Part shown: positions 37,334 to 46,662 of the stretch, one piece after another
Numbering within the stretch: position 1 is the stretch's first letter
Layout: the number at the start of each line of letters is the position of its first letter
Assembly: GCA_002238565.1 (NCBI GenBank)
Contig: MPMP01000009.1
Coordinates: 1-64,000, forward strand
DNA: 64,000 nt
Source of the DNA: Albidovulum sp. bin36
GTDB taxonomy: Bacteria > Pseudomonadota > Alphaproteobacteria > Rhodobacterales > Rhodobacteraceae
Reading direction: 5' to 3'
Made by a program: the position numbers and the translations under genes
The notes under the pieces: model-generated
Databases searched by the model: none
The model's input: the letters and a program-made list of their open reading frames with translations, nothing else
Told to the model about the DNA's origin: nothing

Positions 37334-38935
37334 CTAGGCTCGAGAATCCTCGATCATCATATGCGCGCCTTTTTCACCGATCATTATGGTGGCCGCATTC
37401 GTATTGCCGGATACAATGCTAGGCATTATCGAAGCGTCAACAACTCTCAAGCCTTCGATGCCGCGCACGCGAAGCCTCGCATCGACTACCGCATCGTCGT
37501 CTACTCCCATCTTGCAGGTTCCAACAGGATGCAGCAGCGACAGGCCTCCGTTTCTGCAGTGCTCCAGAAGATCCTCGTCGGAAGCTTTTTCCGGCCCCGG
37601 CGTAATCTCCTTTTCGCAGTAGCTTTTCATTGGCTCGGTCCGGGATATGAGGCGCGAATGCTTTAGGCCGGCCAAGGCGGCTTTCCGGTCGTAGTCCGAC
37701 GCCAGGAAATTGAACAGAATCGCGGGCGCATCCTCGGGGTTCGCCGTTCGCGCCATGACGGTCCCCCGGGCATCCGGGCGAATGTGTTCGGCAAGTATTG
37801 TAAATCCCGAAAACTTCCGAGGCTGAAGATCTTCCGTAGTGCACCATGCCATGAATGTAATCATCATGTCAGGGCGGGCATCGTCGCCGGTCGTCGAAAG
37901 GAACGTGTTGGAATAATTTCCGTTGCTTGCCATCGGCCCGGATCGAAAAAGGACGTACCGCGCCATCGCAAACGATCGGGCGAAAAGGCTATTCGCAAGG
38001 TCGTTGACGGTGTAGGGGCGCGAACTCTTGAATTCCAGGCCTACGCCGAAATGGTCCTGCAGATTCATGCCGACGCCAGGCAAATCGACGACCGGGTCGA
38101 CGCCCAGATCTCGAGCAGCCGACGCAGGGCCGATTCCGGAAATCTGGAGTATCTGCGGCGAATTGTAGGTTCCTCCGCAAAGAACAACTTCGGCGGCGGC
38201 GCGCGCCTCGCGCTTGGCGCCGCCAAGTCGATAGGACACCCCGACCGCGCGGCCGTTCTCGACGAGAATCTTTTCGGCCAGCGCGCGCGTGACAACATTG
38301 ATCCGAGACTTCGCCTCGCCTCGCAGATATCCCGATGCGGTGCTCCACCGCCGTCCTCGCCGAGTGGTTACCTGAACGTAGCCGGTTCCCAGCTGCGTTT
38401 CGCCATTGAAATCATCGTTTCTCCTAGATCCGAGCCGAACGGAGGACTCGTGAAACGCCTCGGCGATAGGATGCTTCGAAGGCAGGTCGGAAACCCAGAC
38501 CGGGCCTCCGGTTCCATGAAATTTACTAGGGCCCCTCTCTTGATGCTCGCTCATCTTGAAAAACGGCAGCACGTCGTCGAAGCCCCATCCCGCGCAGCCG
38601 TTGTCCCTCCATAGGTCGAAGTCCGCCGGCTGTCCGCGCATATAGATCATGCCGTTGATCGAACCCGTGCCCCCCAGAACTTTGCCGCGCGGCTGAAAGA
38701 GGCTTCGCCCGTTCAGATGCGGTTCCGGTTCGCTTTGGTAGCACCAATTGATCCGCGGATTGTTGTAAAGCTTCGCGTAGCCCATCGGAATGTGAATCCA
38801 CGGGCTGCTGTCCGGCCCGCCGGCTTCCAGCAAAAGCACCTTGCGGCCCGCTTCGCCAAGTCTTCCCGCCACGACGCAGCCCGCCGACCCGGCGCCAATT
38901 ACGATGTAGTCGTAGGTCTGAGCTTCCTCCGCCAT
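37334..38935 (-). CDS. GMC-family FAD oxidoreductase (choline dehydrogenase-like)
   Basis: A 533-aa flavoenzyme. FAD-binding YDYIVIGAGSAGCVVAGRL is at the N-terminus, PRGKVLGGTGSINGMIYMRG (GMC signature 1) at ~80-100, signature 2 GTYNSPQILQISGIGP at ~260, and the C-terminal catalytic histidine in LSLLHPVGTCKMG with the SGNTNAATIMIGEKGA end. I chose the ATG at 38935 (MAEEAQTYDY) with GGGAGAAGG upstream; longer frames are not supported. It is divergent from the transporter operon at 39140 and may oxidise an alcohol or polyol taken up by it. Substrate unknown. Confidence 0.92.
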   Translation of the reverse strand: MAEEAQTYDYIVIGAGSAGCVVAGRLGEAGRKVLLLEAGGPDSSPWIHIPMGYAKLYNNPRINWCYQSEPEPHLNGRSLFQPRGKVLGGTGSINGMIYMRGQPADFDLWRDNGCAGWGFDDVLPFFKMSEHQERGPSKFHGTGGPVWVSDLPSKHPIAEAFHESSVRLGSRRNDDFNGETQLGTGYVQVTTRRGRRWSTASGYLRGEAKSRINVVTRALAEKILVENGRAVGVSYRLGGAKREARAAAEVVLCGGTYNSPQILQISGIGPASAARDLGVDPVVDLPGVGMNLQDHFGVGLEFKSSRPYTVNDLANSLFARSFAMARYVLFRSGPMASNGNYSNTFLSTTGDDARPDMMITFMAWCTTEDLQPRKFSGFTILAEHIRPDARGTVMARTANPEDAPAILFNFLASDYDRKAALAGLKHSRLISRTEPMKSYCEKEITPGPEKASDEDLLEHCRNGGLSLLHPVGTCKMGVDDDAVVDARLRVRGIEGLRVVDASIMPSIVSGNTNAATIMIGEKGAHMMIEDSRA

Positions 38936-39139
38936 GCCTTCTCCCAAATTTCCGTGAACCGGCCTGTCTCCGGGCGCCAATATATTGCCGCAATTTTCAT
39001 TGCGCAAATAGCTTCGAGTTTTCAATTTCGCGGCCCGGGCGCTCCGCGCCGAAGCGGAATTAGGGACTTGAAAGACATTCAAATCCGGCGCTAATGATTT
39101 GCTCGAAGGAAACAATTCGATATTGGGAGAATGGATACA

Positions 39140-40135
39140 ATGATAGCAAATAAGAACGCCGCCGCGATCGCCGCCGCGGCTCTAGCGGTTTCGCTGACCG
39201 GAGCATCGGCCGCCGACGGCCTAAGGATCGCCTATTTCGCTTCCGCATCGCAGAACGGGTTCAACCAGGCGGTCTACGCGGGCATTCAGGAAGTCGCCGC
39301 CGAACACGGCGCGGAAACGGCGATATACGACGGCCAGTTCAATGCGGAAATCCAGTACAACCAAATCGAAGACGTGCTCGCGGGCGGCAATTTCGATGCA
39401 TTCATCGTGCTCCCCAACGATACCGTGGGAATCGCCGGAGCATTCGAGCAGGTCATAGCGGCCGGCACGCCTATCGCAACGACACTGTTTCCGGTCGGTC
39501 CCGATTTGAATACTCTGGAGCCTCAGGTCGAAGGCATAACTGCGACGGTAGCTTCGCTGCCGGTTCCGGGAGCGACTCTGCAAGCCCAAGATCTAGCGAC
39601 TCATTGCGAAAATCTCGATCCCTGCAACGTCGTCATCCTTATCGGCGCGAAAATTTTTCCGTTCGATGTCCTGCGAATGGAAACCTACTACAGCGTATTC
39701 GACCAGCACGAGAATATCGATGTCGTAGCGGTCGGCGAAGGCTGGTACGACCCCGACACGTCCCTGACGGTCATGACGGACATTTTGCAAGCGAATTCCG
39801 AGGTTCATGCAATCGTATCGGTCGGCGACCAGCATCTGCTCGGCGCCGAGATCGCCCTTGAAGGAGCCGGCCACAACGTGCCGGATCTCTACCTTTCCGG
39901 CGGCGGCGCGGCGACGATTTCAGTTGATGCGATTCGGGAAGGGCGCTGGGACGCGACTCTCGCATTCTTTCCCCATACGATGGGAAAGCTAGCGGCGGAA
40001 GCGGTTATTGCCGCCGCAAATGGCGAGGACGTGGATGTGGCGATCAATCTAGACGTGGTCGGCCCGCTGCCGCCTATCGTAACCAAGGCGGTTCTGGACG
40101 CCAATCCGGACTTCCAAGGCGAATGGGCGCAGTAA
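39140..40135 (+). CDS. Ribose-type ABC transporter substrate-binding protein
   Basis: A periplasmic binding protein of the type-I (ribose/xylose) fold. The signal peptide is IAAAALAVSLTGASA with cleavage before ADG; the mature part starts LRIAYFASASQNGFNQAVYA, with AFIVLPNDTVGIAGAFEQVI and the later ILQANSEVHAIVSVGDQHLLGAE as typical lobe segments. I prefer ATG 39140 to the one nine bases earlier because GGGAGA is better spaced from it. It starts an operon with hyuA, hyuB, an ATPase and a permease, so it probably binds the hydantoinase/oxoprolinase substrate or a precursor. Confidence 0.9.
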   Translation: MIANKNAAAIAAAALAVSLTGASAADGLRIAYFASASQNGFNQAVYAGIQEVAAEHGAETAIYDGQFNAEIQYNQIEDVLAGGNFDAFIVLPNDTVGIAGAFEQVIAAGTPIATTLFPVGPDLNTLEPQVEGITATVASLPVPGATLQAQDLATHCENLDPCNVVILIGAKIFPFDVLRMETYYSVFDQHENIDVVAVGEGWYDPDTSLTVMTDILQANSEVHAIVSVGDQHLLGAEIALEGAGHNVPDLYLSGGGAATISVDAIREGRWDATLAFFPHTMGKLAAEAVIAAANGEDVDVAINLDVVGPLPPIVTKAVLDANPDFQGEWAQ

Positions 40136-40149
40136 TCGAATCGATCTGT

Positions 40150-40168
40150 GGGCCGCCTTGCGCGGCCC
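40150..40168 (+). terminator. Intercistronic hairpin after the binding-protein gene
   Basis: GGGCCGC (40150-40156) and GCGGCCC (40162-40168) form a 7-bp GC stem with a 5-base loop, 14 bases after the stop. No U tract follows. Probably protects the abundant binding-protein mRNA or attenuates downstream expression. Confidence 0.5.
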
Positions 40169-40200
40169 CTAGAGCAAATCGCTAGACGGGGATCTCGACT

Positions 40201-42231
40201 TTGGCAAACAAACGCTTCCGGGTCGCCGCCGACATCGGCGGAACATTCACGGATATAGTTCTCCAAGACAGCGATAGCGGCGAATGCGTCGCCCACAAGA
40301 CATTGTCGACGCCCGAAAACCCTGCGCGCGCGGTAATAAGAGGGATAGAATCCGCCTTGCCTTCCGGGGCGGAAGTGGATTTCTTCGTCCATGGCACGAC
40401 CGTTGGGCTCAATGCGCTTCTGACCCGAACCGGCGCGAGGACCGCTCTGATAACAACGGAAAAATTCCGCGACATCTACGCTATTCAAGGAAATGACCGG
40501 GGAGAAATTTTCTCTATCCGCTGGAACAAGCCCAAGCCGCTGGTCCCCCTTGAGAACACGTTTACGGTTCGCGAAAGGATTTCGGCCGGCGGAGACATTG
40601 TCGAGCCGCTGAATTTCCAGGACCTGGACGCGATAGTCGATGCGGTAAAGGCCGGGGAATTTGAAGCGATCGCCGTTTGTCTTCTGTTCGCGTTCCGCAA
40701 TCCGGTTCATGAACTTCAGGTCGAGGAGCGCCTCGCCGCCCGGCTTCCGAACATCGCCATAGCTCTGTCGCATCGCGTTTCCCCGGAGTGGCGTGAATTC
40801 GAACGCACATCCACGACGGTGATGGACAGCTATCTTTCGCCCGTCGTGCGGGGCTACCTGGAGTTGCTCGTTGCGGAGCTGGAACGGAAGCTACCGAATA
40901 AACGCGAACTTTTCGTCATGGAGTCCAACGGCGGCGTGATGTCCTCGGCTTCGGCGATAAAATCGCCTCTGCAAACGCTTCTGTCAGGCCCCGTGGGCGG
41001 CGCGATCGGCGGCAAGGCGCTTTCCGAAACCACCGGCCGCCCGAATTTGATCTGCATCGACATGGGCGGCACGTCTTTCGATGCGAGCCTGATCATCGAC
41101 GGTCGGCCTTCCTCGTCCAATGAAACTAAAATTGAGGGTTTGCCGGTCCAGATGTCGGTCGTCGACATCCATGTCATCGGCGCGGGAGGCGGTTCCATCG
41201 CCTGGGAGGAAGCCGACGCGCTTCGGGTCGGCCCGCAATCCGCGGGTTCGGCGCCTGGGCCTATTTGCTACGCCAAAGGGGGCGCGGAGCCGACTGTCAG
41301 CGACGCGAATATCGTCCTCAACCGCCTCGACAGCGCCAATTTTCCCGAGGATGAAATTTCTCTCGACGCCGCCGCGGCGGACGACGCGCTACGCGACATG
41401 GGCGCCAAGTTCAATTTGAACGCGCACGAAATGGCGCAAGGAATCGTGGATATCGTCAATGCCAAAATGGCCGATTCTATCAGGACCATCACGGTGCGCC
41501 GAGGCATCGATCCCCGCGATTTTTCCCTGGTCGCCTTCGGCGGAGCCGGTCCGTCGCAGGCCGCCGCCCTGGCGGAGGAGCTTGAAATCGGAGAAGTGAT
41601 CGTTCCGGTTCATCCCGGCGCTTTTTCCGCGTGGGGCATGCTGCAGACCGAATTGCGCCACGACTTCAAGGAAACTCTGTACGGGTTCTGGGACCGGCTC
41701 GAGACCGAAATGCTGGAAAGCAGGTTCGCGGGGCTGGAAAAGGAAGGGCGTTCGTACCTCGCCGGCGAAGGACTGGACGAGGACGATATCTCCATAGAGC
41801 GGTCGGCGGACTTTCGATACCACGGGCAGGAGTACGTGCTGACGATTCCCATTCGGCCGGGACCGCTGGCTAAAGATCTGGTGCAAAGCGAATTCGACAG
41901 GGCGTACGATCGGCAATACGGCCATAGCAGCCCCGGCGCGCGAATTGAACTGGCCAATATCCGGGTCGCTGCGATCGGCAGGCTTGACAGGCCGGAGACC
42001 GCGGAGCCGCCGCGAACGAATTCCTCGCCGCCGCGAAACCGAAAAGTCTATTTTTCGGGCAGGCTGCGCGACACGGCGATTTACGAGCGCGGGGGAATCG
42101 AGCTCGGGGCCGCGATCGAGGGGCCGGCGATCATCGAAGAGCGCACGGCGACGACCCTCCTGCCTCCCGGATGGACCGCGCGGGCCATCGAGGGCGGCCA
42201 TCTGTCATTGACGCGCAAGGAGAAAAACTAA
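40201..42231 (+). CDS. hyuA: Hydantoinase/oxoprolinase subunit A
   Basis: A 676-aa HyuA-type protein of the ATP-dependent hydantoinase / 5-oxoprolinase family. It begins RVAADIGGTFTDIVLQD (actin-like ATP phosphate site), continues with VDFFVHGTTVGLNALLTRTG, the ICIDMGGTSFDASLIIDGR repeat of the phosphate motif (~285) and FSLVAFGGAGPSQAAALAEE. TTG at 40201 gives the exact family N-terminus. The next gene, hyuB, starts immediately after the stop. The two subunits form an enzyme that opens a cyclic amide ring; the substrate is not predictable from sequence. Confidence 0.93.
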   Translation: MANKRFRVAADIGGTFTDIVLQDSDSGECVAHKTLSTPENPARAVIRGIESALPSGAEVDFFVHGTTVGLNALLTRTGARTALITTEKFRDIYAIQGNDRGEIFSIRWNKPKPLVPLENTFTVRERISAGGDIVEPLNFQDLDAIVDAVKAGEFEAIAVCLLFAFRNPVHELQVEERLAARLPNIAIALSHRVSPEWREFERTSTTVMDSYLSPVVRGYLELLVAELERKLPNKRELFVMESNGGVMSSASAIKSPLQTLLSGPVGGAIGGKALSETTGRPNLICIDMGGTSFDASLIIDGRPSSSNETKIEGLPVQMSVVDIHVIGAGGGSIAWEEADALRVGPQSAGSAPGPICYAKGGAEPTVSDANIVLNRLDSANFPEDEISLDAAAADDALRDMGAKFNLNAHEMAQGIVDIVNAKMADSIRTITVRRGIDPRDFSLVAFGGAGPSQAAALAEELEIGEVIVPVHPGAFSAWGMLQTELRHDFKETLYGFWDRLETEMLESRFAGLEKEGRSYLAGEGLDEDDISIERSADFRYHGQEYVLTIPIRPGPLAKDLVQSEFDRAYDRQYGHSSPGARIELANIRVAAIGRLDRPETAEPPRTNSSPPRNRKVYFSGRLRDTAIYERGGIELGAAIEGPAIIEERTATTLLPPGWTARAIEGGHLSLTRKEKN

Positions 42232-43944
42232 ATGGCGGCAGCGGATCCAATTACGACCGAAATCGTCCGCAATTTCGTGACTTCCTGCGCGGAAGACATG
42301 AATGCGGCTCTTTGGCGGTCCGCATATTCAGCCGTCATCTATGAAGGGCGCGACAGCGCCGTCGCGCTAATGGATGCGGAAGGCAACATGCTCGGGCAGT
42401 CGACCGGAGTGCCGCTCTTCGTCGGAGCCATCGACGCATGCGTTCACCATGTGCTCGACTACTATGGCGACGACATCGCGCCGGGCGACATATTTATCAT
42501 GAACGACAGCTACATGCAGGGAACCCATCTTCACGACATCACCGCGATCGGCCCCATATTCTTCAACGGCGAATTGGAAGGATTCGGCGCCGCGCGCGCT
42601 CATTGGGGCGATATCGGCGCTATCGATCCGGGATCGACGATGGGCTCGACCAATATCTACCAGGAAGGGTTGAGGCTGGGGCCGACGCGAATTGTCAAGG
42701 ACGGACAGCCGATAAGGGAGTGGTACGACCACCTGCGACTCAACACCCGCCTTCCGGACGCATCGATCGGCGACTTGAACGCGCAAATCGCATCCATAAG
42801 AACCGGCCAGCGGCGGCTAACTCAACTTTTGAACAGAATAGGAGCCGATACCTACAGAGCGGCATGCGCCAATATATTCGAGCAGGCCAGAAAGCTGGAT
42901 CGAGAGGCGATTTCAAAGCTCGCCGACGGCACCTACTCGCGGGAGGGCTATCTCGACGACGACGGCATCGGCGACGATCCTATCAAGATCGCCCTGAGCC
43001 TAACGATCCGGGGCGAGGAAATGATCGTCGATCTAGCCGGCACCTCGGGGCCTGTCGCGGGATCGGTCAACTGCGGGGCCGTGCAGACGAAGTCGCTCTT
43101 GCGACTCGCCTACAAGACGATGATCAATCCCGAAAGAGCCATCACGGGCGGCTCTTTTGAAACGATGACAGTCAAGATTCCCGACGATTGCCTTTTCAAC
43201 GCGCAGGAGCCGGCGGCCTGCGAATGGTATTTCACAGGTCTCGGCTTGCTAGCGGACCTAATGATATCCTGCATGTCGGAAGCCATGCCGAACCGCGCCA
43301 CGGCGGCGCACTACGGCGACTCCATGGTGGCGTGCTTCCTGTCCGTCGATCCGGCTCGGGATCAATGGATTGCCATCGAGCCGACCGCCGGAGGCTGGGG
43401 CGGGCGCTCGGACGGCGACGGCGAAAGCGCGCTGATCAATCTCGTCAACGGCGGATTCCGAAATATTCCGGCGGAAGTCTACGAAACCAAATTCCCGGTA
43501 CGCGTCGACGAGTTTTCGATCAGGCGCGATTCGGGCGGCCCGGGAAAATGGCGCGGCGGCTGCGGCGTCGTTCGCAATTACAAGCTTTTGGAAAGCTGCT
43601 ACGGCGCGCTTTGGTTCGATCGCTCGAAAACCACGGCCTGGGGGCTTGCAGGCGGGGGCGACGGGAAAGGCCCCGAAAACAAAATTATTTTTCCTGACGG
43701 AACAACCGAGCGGCCGCTCAAGATGAGAGCGCGCGAGCTTCCTGCGGGTACCGTGGTCGAGACATCCACGGGAGGAGGAGGCGGATACGGCAATCCGAAA
43801 TCTCGGAGTTTCGAAGACGTTGCCGCCGACGTGCGGCAGGGATTCGTTTCCATGGAGTCCGCGTGGTCGCAATACGGCGTAAGGATCGGATCCGATTTGC
43901 GCGTCGATGAATCATCGTCGGAGTCCCGCGCCTCCGTCCATTAG
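42232..43944 (+). CDS. hyuB: Hydantoinase/oxoprolinase subunit B
   Basis: A 570-aa HyuB-type partner of the preceding gene. Characteristic parts: ADPITTEIVRNFVTSCAEDM, SAVIYEGRDSAVALMDAEGN, DIFIMNDSYMQGTHLHDITA, the central GSVNCGAVQTKSLLRLAYKT and the C-terminal SGGPGKWRGGCGVVRNYKLL and TGGGGGYGNPKSR. The start follows the hyuA stop with no gap. Complete length, no lesions. It sits between a binding protein and the ATPase/permease of the same transporter, tying transport to ring opening. Confidence 0.93.
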   Translation: MAAADPITTEIVRNFVTSCAEDMNAALWRSAYSAVIYEGRDSAVALMDAEGNMLGQSTGVPLFVGAIDACVHHVLDYYGDDIAPGDIFIMNDSYMQGTHLHDITAIGPIFFNGELEGFGAARAHWGDIGAIDPGSTMGSTNIYQEGLRLGPTRIVKDGQPIREWYDHLRLNTRLPDASIGDLNAQIASIRTGQRRLTQLLNRIGADTYRAACANIFEQARKLDREAISKLADGTYSREGYLDDDGIGDDPIKIALSLTIRGEEMIVDLAGTSGPVAGSVNCGAVQTKSLLRLAYKTMINPERAITGGSFETMTVKIPDDCLFNAQEPAACEWYFTGLGLLADLMISCMSEAMPNRATAAHYGDSMVACFLSVDPARDQWIAIEPTAGGWGGRSDGDGESALINLVNGGFRNIPAEVYETKFPVRVDEFSIRRDSGGPGKWRGGCGVVRNYKLLESCYGALWFDRSKTTAWGLAGGGDGKGPENKIIFPDGTTERPLKMRARELPAGTVVETSTGGGGGYGNPKSRSFEDVAADVRQGFVSMESAWSQYGVRIGSDLRVDESSSESRASVH

Positions 43945-43949
43945 ATCCA

Positions 43950-45494
43950 GTGAATCGCGAATCGCCACTCGAGAATACGACGCCCAGCATCCGGCTGCGA
44001 GGCGTCGGGAAATCCTTCGGCGGCGTCAGCGTTCTAAGGAATGTGGATCTCGATATTCCGCCCGGCGTAATACACGGCCTCGTAGGGGAGAACGGCGCGG
44101 GAAAATCGACGCTCGGCAAGATAATCGGCGGCTACTATTCAATCAGCGAAGGATCAATGGAAGCGTTCGGCGAATCGGCCGATCCGTGGACCCCCAAGGA
44201 CGCGCTCGACCGCGGCGTCGCCATCATGCACCAGGAACTTCAGCTTGTTCCCGAATTGACCGTCGCGGAAAATGTTTTCCTGGGAATCGAAGACCATAGG
44301 CTCGGCGTACTTTCGGGAACCGAGGCGGAGCGATTGATGCCGATAATCAAAGCAACGGGCTTTGAAGTGGACCCGTCGGCGAAAGTCGCCGATCTTTCGA
44401 TCGCCGACAGGCAGAAAATTGAAGTCATGCGGGCCCTGGCGCGCAGCGCCAAAGTCATCGTCATGGACGAGCCAACGTCCTCGCTATCCGCCAATGAGAC
44501 CCAGAAGCTGCATGAAACCATGCAAAAACTGCGCGCGAGCGGAGGTACCGTCGTCTACGTATCGCATTTTTTGGATAACATTCTCGAAGTTTGCGACTCC
44601 GTCACCATTCTCCGCGACGGAGATCTGGTAAGAACGGCTCCGCGCGAAAACGAAAGCAAGGATACCTTGGTTTCGGCAATGCTCGGCGGCGGGCGATCCG
44701 AAATTTCTTTTCCGGAAAAATCTCGCCTTAAGGAGAGGCGGACAGCGCTTGAAGTAAGATCTCTGAGCTCGGCAAACGGAACGCGGGACGCTTCGTTTCA
44801 TGTCGATCGAGGGGAAATCGTCGGGCTAATCGGACTTGTGGGTGGCGGCCGCACTGAAATTCTGCGCGCCGTCATCGGCGCCGACAAGTCGACCGGCGGA
44901 GACGTGCTCGTCCACGGCGAGCCGTACCCGAACAGGAGCATCGCCGAATCCAACAGGCGCGGAATCGTGATGGTTCCCGAAGACCGTCGCAAACTGGGGC
45001 TGATCATGACTATGGCCGTTCGCACCAACCTGACGCTGCCGCACTTGCCGTCATTCGCAACTCCGCTGGGACGAATTCTAGCGGCGGCGGAAAAATCGAA
45101 GGCTCGCGATGCAATCGATCACTTTCAAGTCAAGCCATCCGATGTCGACGGCGACATTCTCAATTATTCAGGCGGCAATCAGCAAAAAGTACTTCTTGCC
45201 AAATGGCTGTTGCGAGACCCTGAAATTGTAATTCTCGATGAACCCAGCCGCGGCGTCGACGTCGGCGCCCGCCGGCGCATTCACGAAGCGATCGCGGAAC
45301 TCGCGAGCAAAGGCGCGGCTGTCCTGCTCGTGTCAAGCGAACTGGAGGAGGTTCTGGGGCTTGCGCATCGCGCCTATCTTGTCGCGAACGGCGGAGTATT
45401 CGATGAATTCGCTCCGGAAGGCAAAACCGAGGTCGATGTTCTGCGGTCGCTGTTTCGGCTGCAGCAGCAACCGCCGGAAGCGAGGGCGCCGTGA
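43950..45494 (+). CDS. Sugar-type ABC transporter ATPase with two ATP-binding domains
   Basis: A 514-aa RbsA/MglA-like protein. First domain: Walker A GENGAGKSTLGKIIGG (~40), signature LSIADRQKIEVMRAL, Walker B VIVMDEPTSSL. Second domain: a degenerate Walker A (GLVGGGRTEIL) as is usual in this family, signature YSGGNQQKVLLAKWLL and Walker B VILDEPSRGVDVGARR. GTG at 43950 lies five bases after the hyuB stop. The stop overlaps the permease start (TGATG). Energises the transporter whose binding protein is at 39140. Confidence 0.93.
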   Translation: MNRESPLENTTPSIRLRGVGKSFGGVSVLRNVDLDIPPGVIHGLVGENGAGKSTLGKIIGGYYSISEGSMEAFGESADPWTPKDALDRGVAIMHQELQLVPELTVAENVFLGIEDHRLGVLSGTEAERLMPIIKATGFEVDPSAKVADLSIADRQKIEVMRALARSAKVIVMDEPTSSLSANETQKLHETMQKLRASGGTVVYVSHFLDNILEVCDSVTILRDGDLVRTAPRENESKDTLVSAMLGGGRSEISFPEKSRLKERRTALEVRSLSSANGTRDASFHVDRGEIVGLIGLVGGGRTEILRAVIGADKSTGGDVLVHGEPYPNRSIAESNRRGIVMVPEDRRKLGLIMTMAVRTNLTLPHLPSFATPLGRILAAAEKSKARDAIDHFQVKPSDVDGDILNYSGGNQQKVLLAKWLLRDPEIVILDEPSRGVDVGARRRIHEAIAELASKGAAVLLVSSELEEVLGLAHRAYLVANGGVFDEFAPEGKTEVDVLRSLFRLQQQPPEARAP

Positions 45495-46435
45495 TGTCCT
45501 GGGACAGGTACAGGGTCGCCCGGTTCTTCCAGACCTATTCCGTTCTGGTTATGATCGCGGCGCTCGTTCTAGCCATGAGCCTGCTTAGCGACAGCTTTCT
45601 AACCTATCGCAATATTCTAAACATATTGAACCAGAACGCGCCATTGGCGATCATGGCGAGCGCAATGACGCTAGTAATCATCGGCGGCGGATTTGACTTG
45701 TCCGTGGGCGCAAGCTTCGCGGTCGCGGGCGTGTGCGCCGCCTGGGTCGCCCTGAATGTCGATCCCTACATCGGATTGCTGGTAGCGCCGCTTGTGGGAT
45801 TGGCGCTGGGCGCAATCAACGGCATCGTGATTACCAGCCTGAACGTGCACTCGTTCTTGGCGACAATCGCGACGAGCCTTGTTTTCAAGGGCGCGGCCAT
45901 CGTCGTATCGGACGGGCGGCTTATTCCCGTGAGGCTGGACGACTTCACTTGGCTGGGCCGCGGCAAAATCGGCGGCGTATTCATTGCCGTGATCGTGATG
46001 GTCGTCTTCGCATTGATCCTATCGTTCGTTCTGAAGCGCACGACGCTCGGACGAAAGATTTTTTCTGTCGGCGGAAACGAGGAAGCCGCCGTTCTTTCGG
46101 GCATTCGCACGGACCGGGTCAAAATCGCGACATTCGCTATTGCCGGATTGGCGGCCGGACTGGCCGCGGCAATATCGGTCTCCCGAATCTCCATGGGGCA
46201 GGCCAGCGCCGGAACCGGCATGGAATTGCAGGCCATCGCCGCCGTAATTCTCGGCGGCACAAGCATCTATGGCGGCGTAGGAGCCGTTTGGCGAAGCGTC
46301 GCGGGCGTGCTGCTGCTGGCTCTAATCAACAATGGATTCAATATCCTGAACGCGGACCCGTTCTTCCGCGATCTTACGACGGGGATCGTCATTCTCGGCG
46401 CTATAGGAATTAGCGTTGCGGGACGCCCTCGATAA
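45494..46435 (+). CDS. Sugar-type ABC transporter permease
   Basis: A 313-aa RbsC-like inner-membrane protein with about nine hydrophobic segments. It contains MASAMTLVIIGGGFDLSVGA and LQAIAAVILGGTSIYGGVGA, signatures of ribose-type permeases. I chose ATG 45494, overlapping the ATPase stop by one base. Only one permease is needed because the family works as a homodimer. Last gene of the binding protein-hyuA-hyuB-ATPase-permease operon. Confidence 0.92.
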   Translation: MSWDRYRVARFFQTYSVLVMIAALVLAMSLLSDSFLTYRNILNILNQNAPLAIMASAMTLVIIGGGFDLSVGASFAVAGVCAAWVALNVDPYIGLLVAPLVGLALGAINGIVITSLNVHSFLATIATSLVFKGAAIVVSDGRLIPVRLDDFTWLGRGKIGGVFIAVIVMVVFALILSFVLKRTTLGRKIFSVGGNEEAAVLSGIRTDRVKIATFAIAGLAAGLAAAISVSRISMGQASAGTGMELQAIAAVILGGTSIYGGVGAVWRSVAGVLLLALINNGFNILNADPFFRDLTTGIVILGAIGISVAGRPR

Positions 46436-46662
46436 TCATTCGGTGAATCCCCGAATCAAGCGCGCTTCCGCGGAGCGTAAACCGAATTTCGGCCTGAAAG
46501 CGCCGCAGCGATAATCCGTTTTTCGAAGCTCTTCGCGCAGTCGCCGCGCTATGGCGCGGCGCCGAGCAACTAGGCGGTTGCATTCAAGCCCACAGGACTT
46601 ATTATCCATTCCCAGCCTACGGCTATGCGCAAGTCATCGCCGTTCAAATTCGGAGGAGAAAA

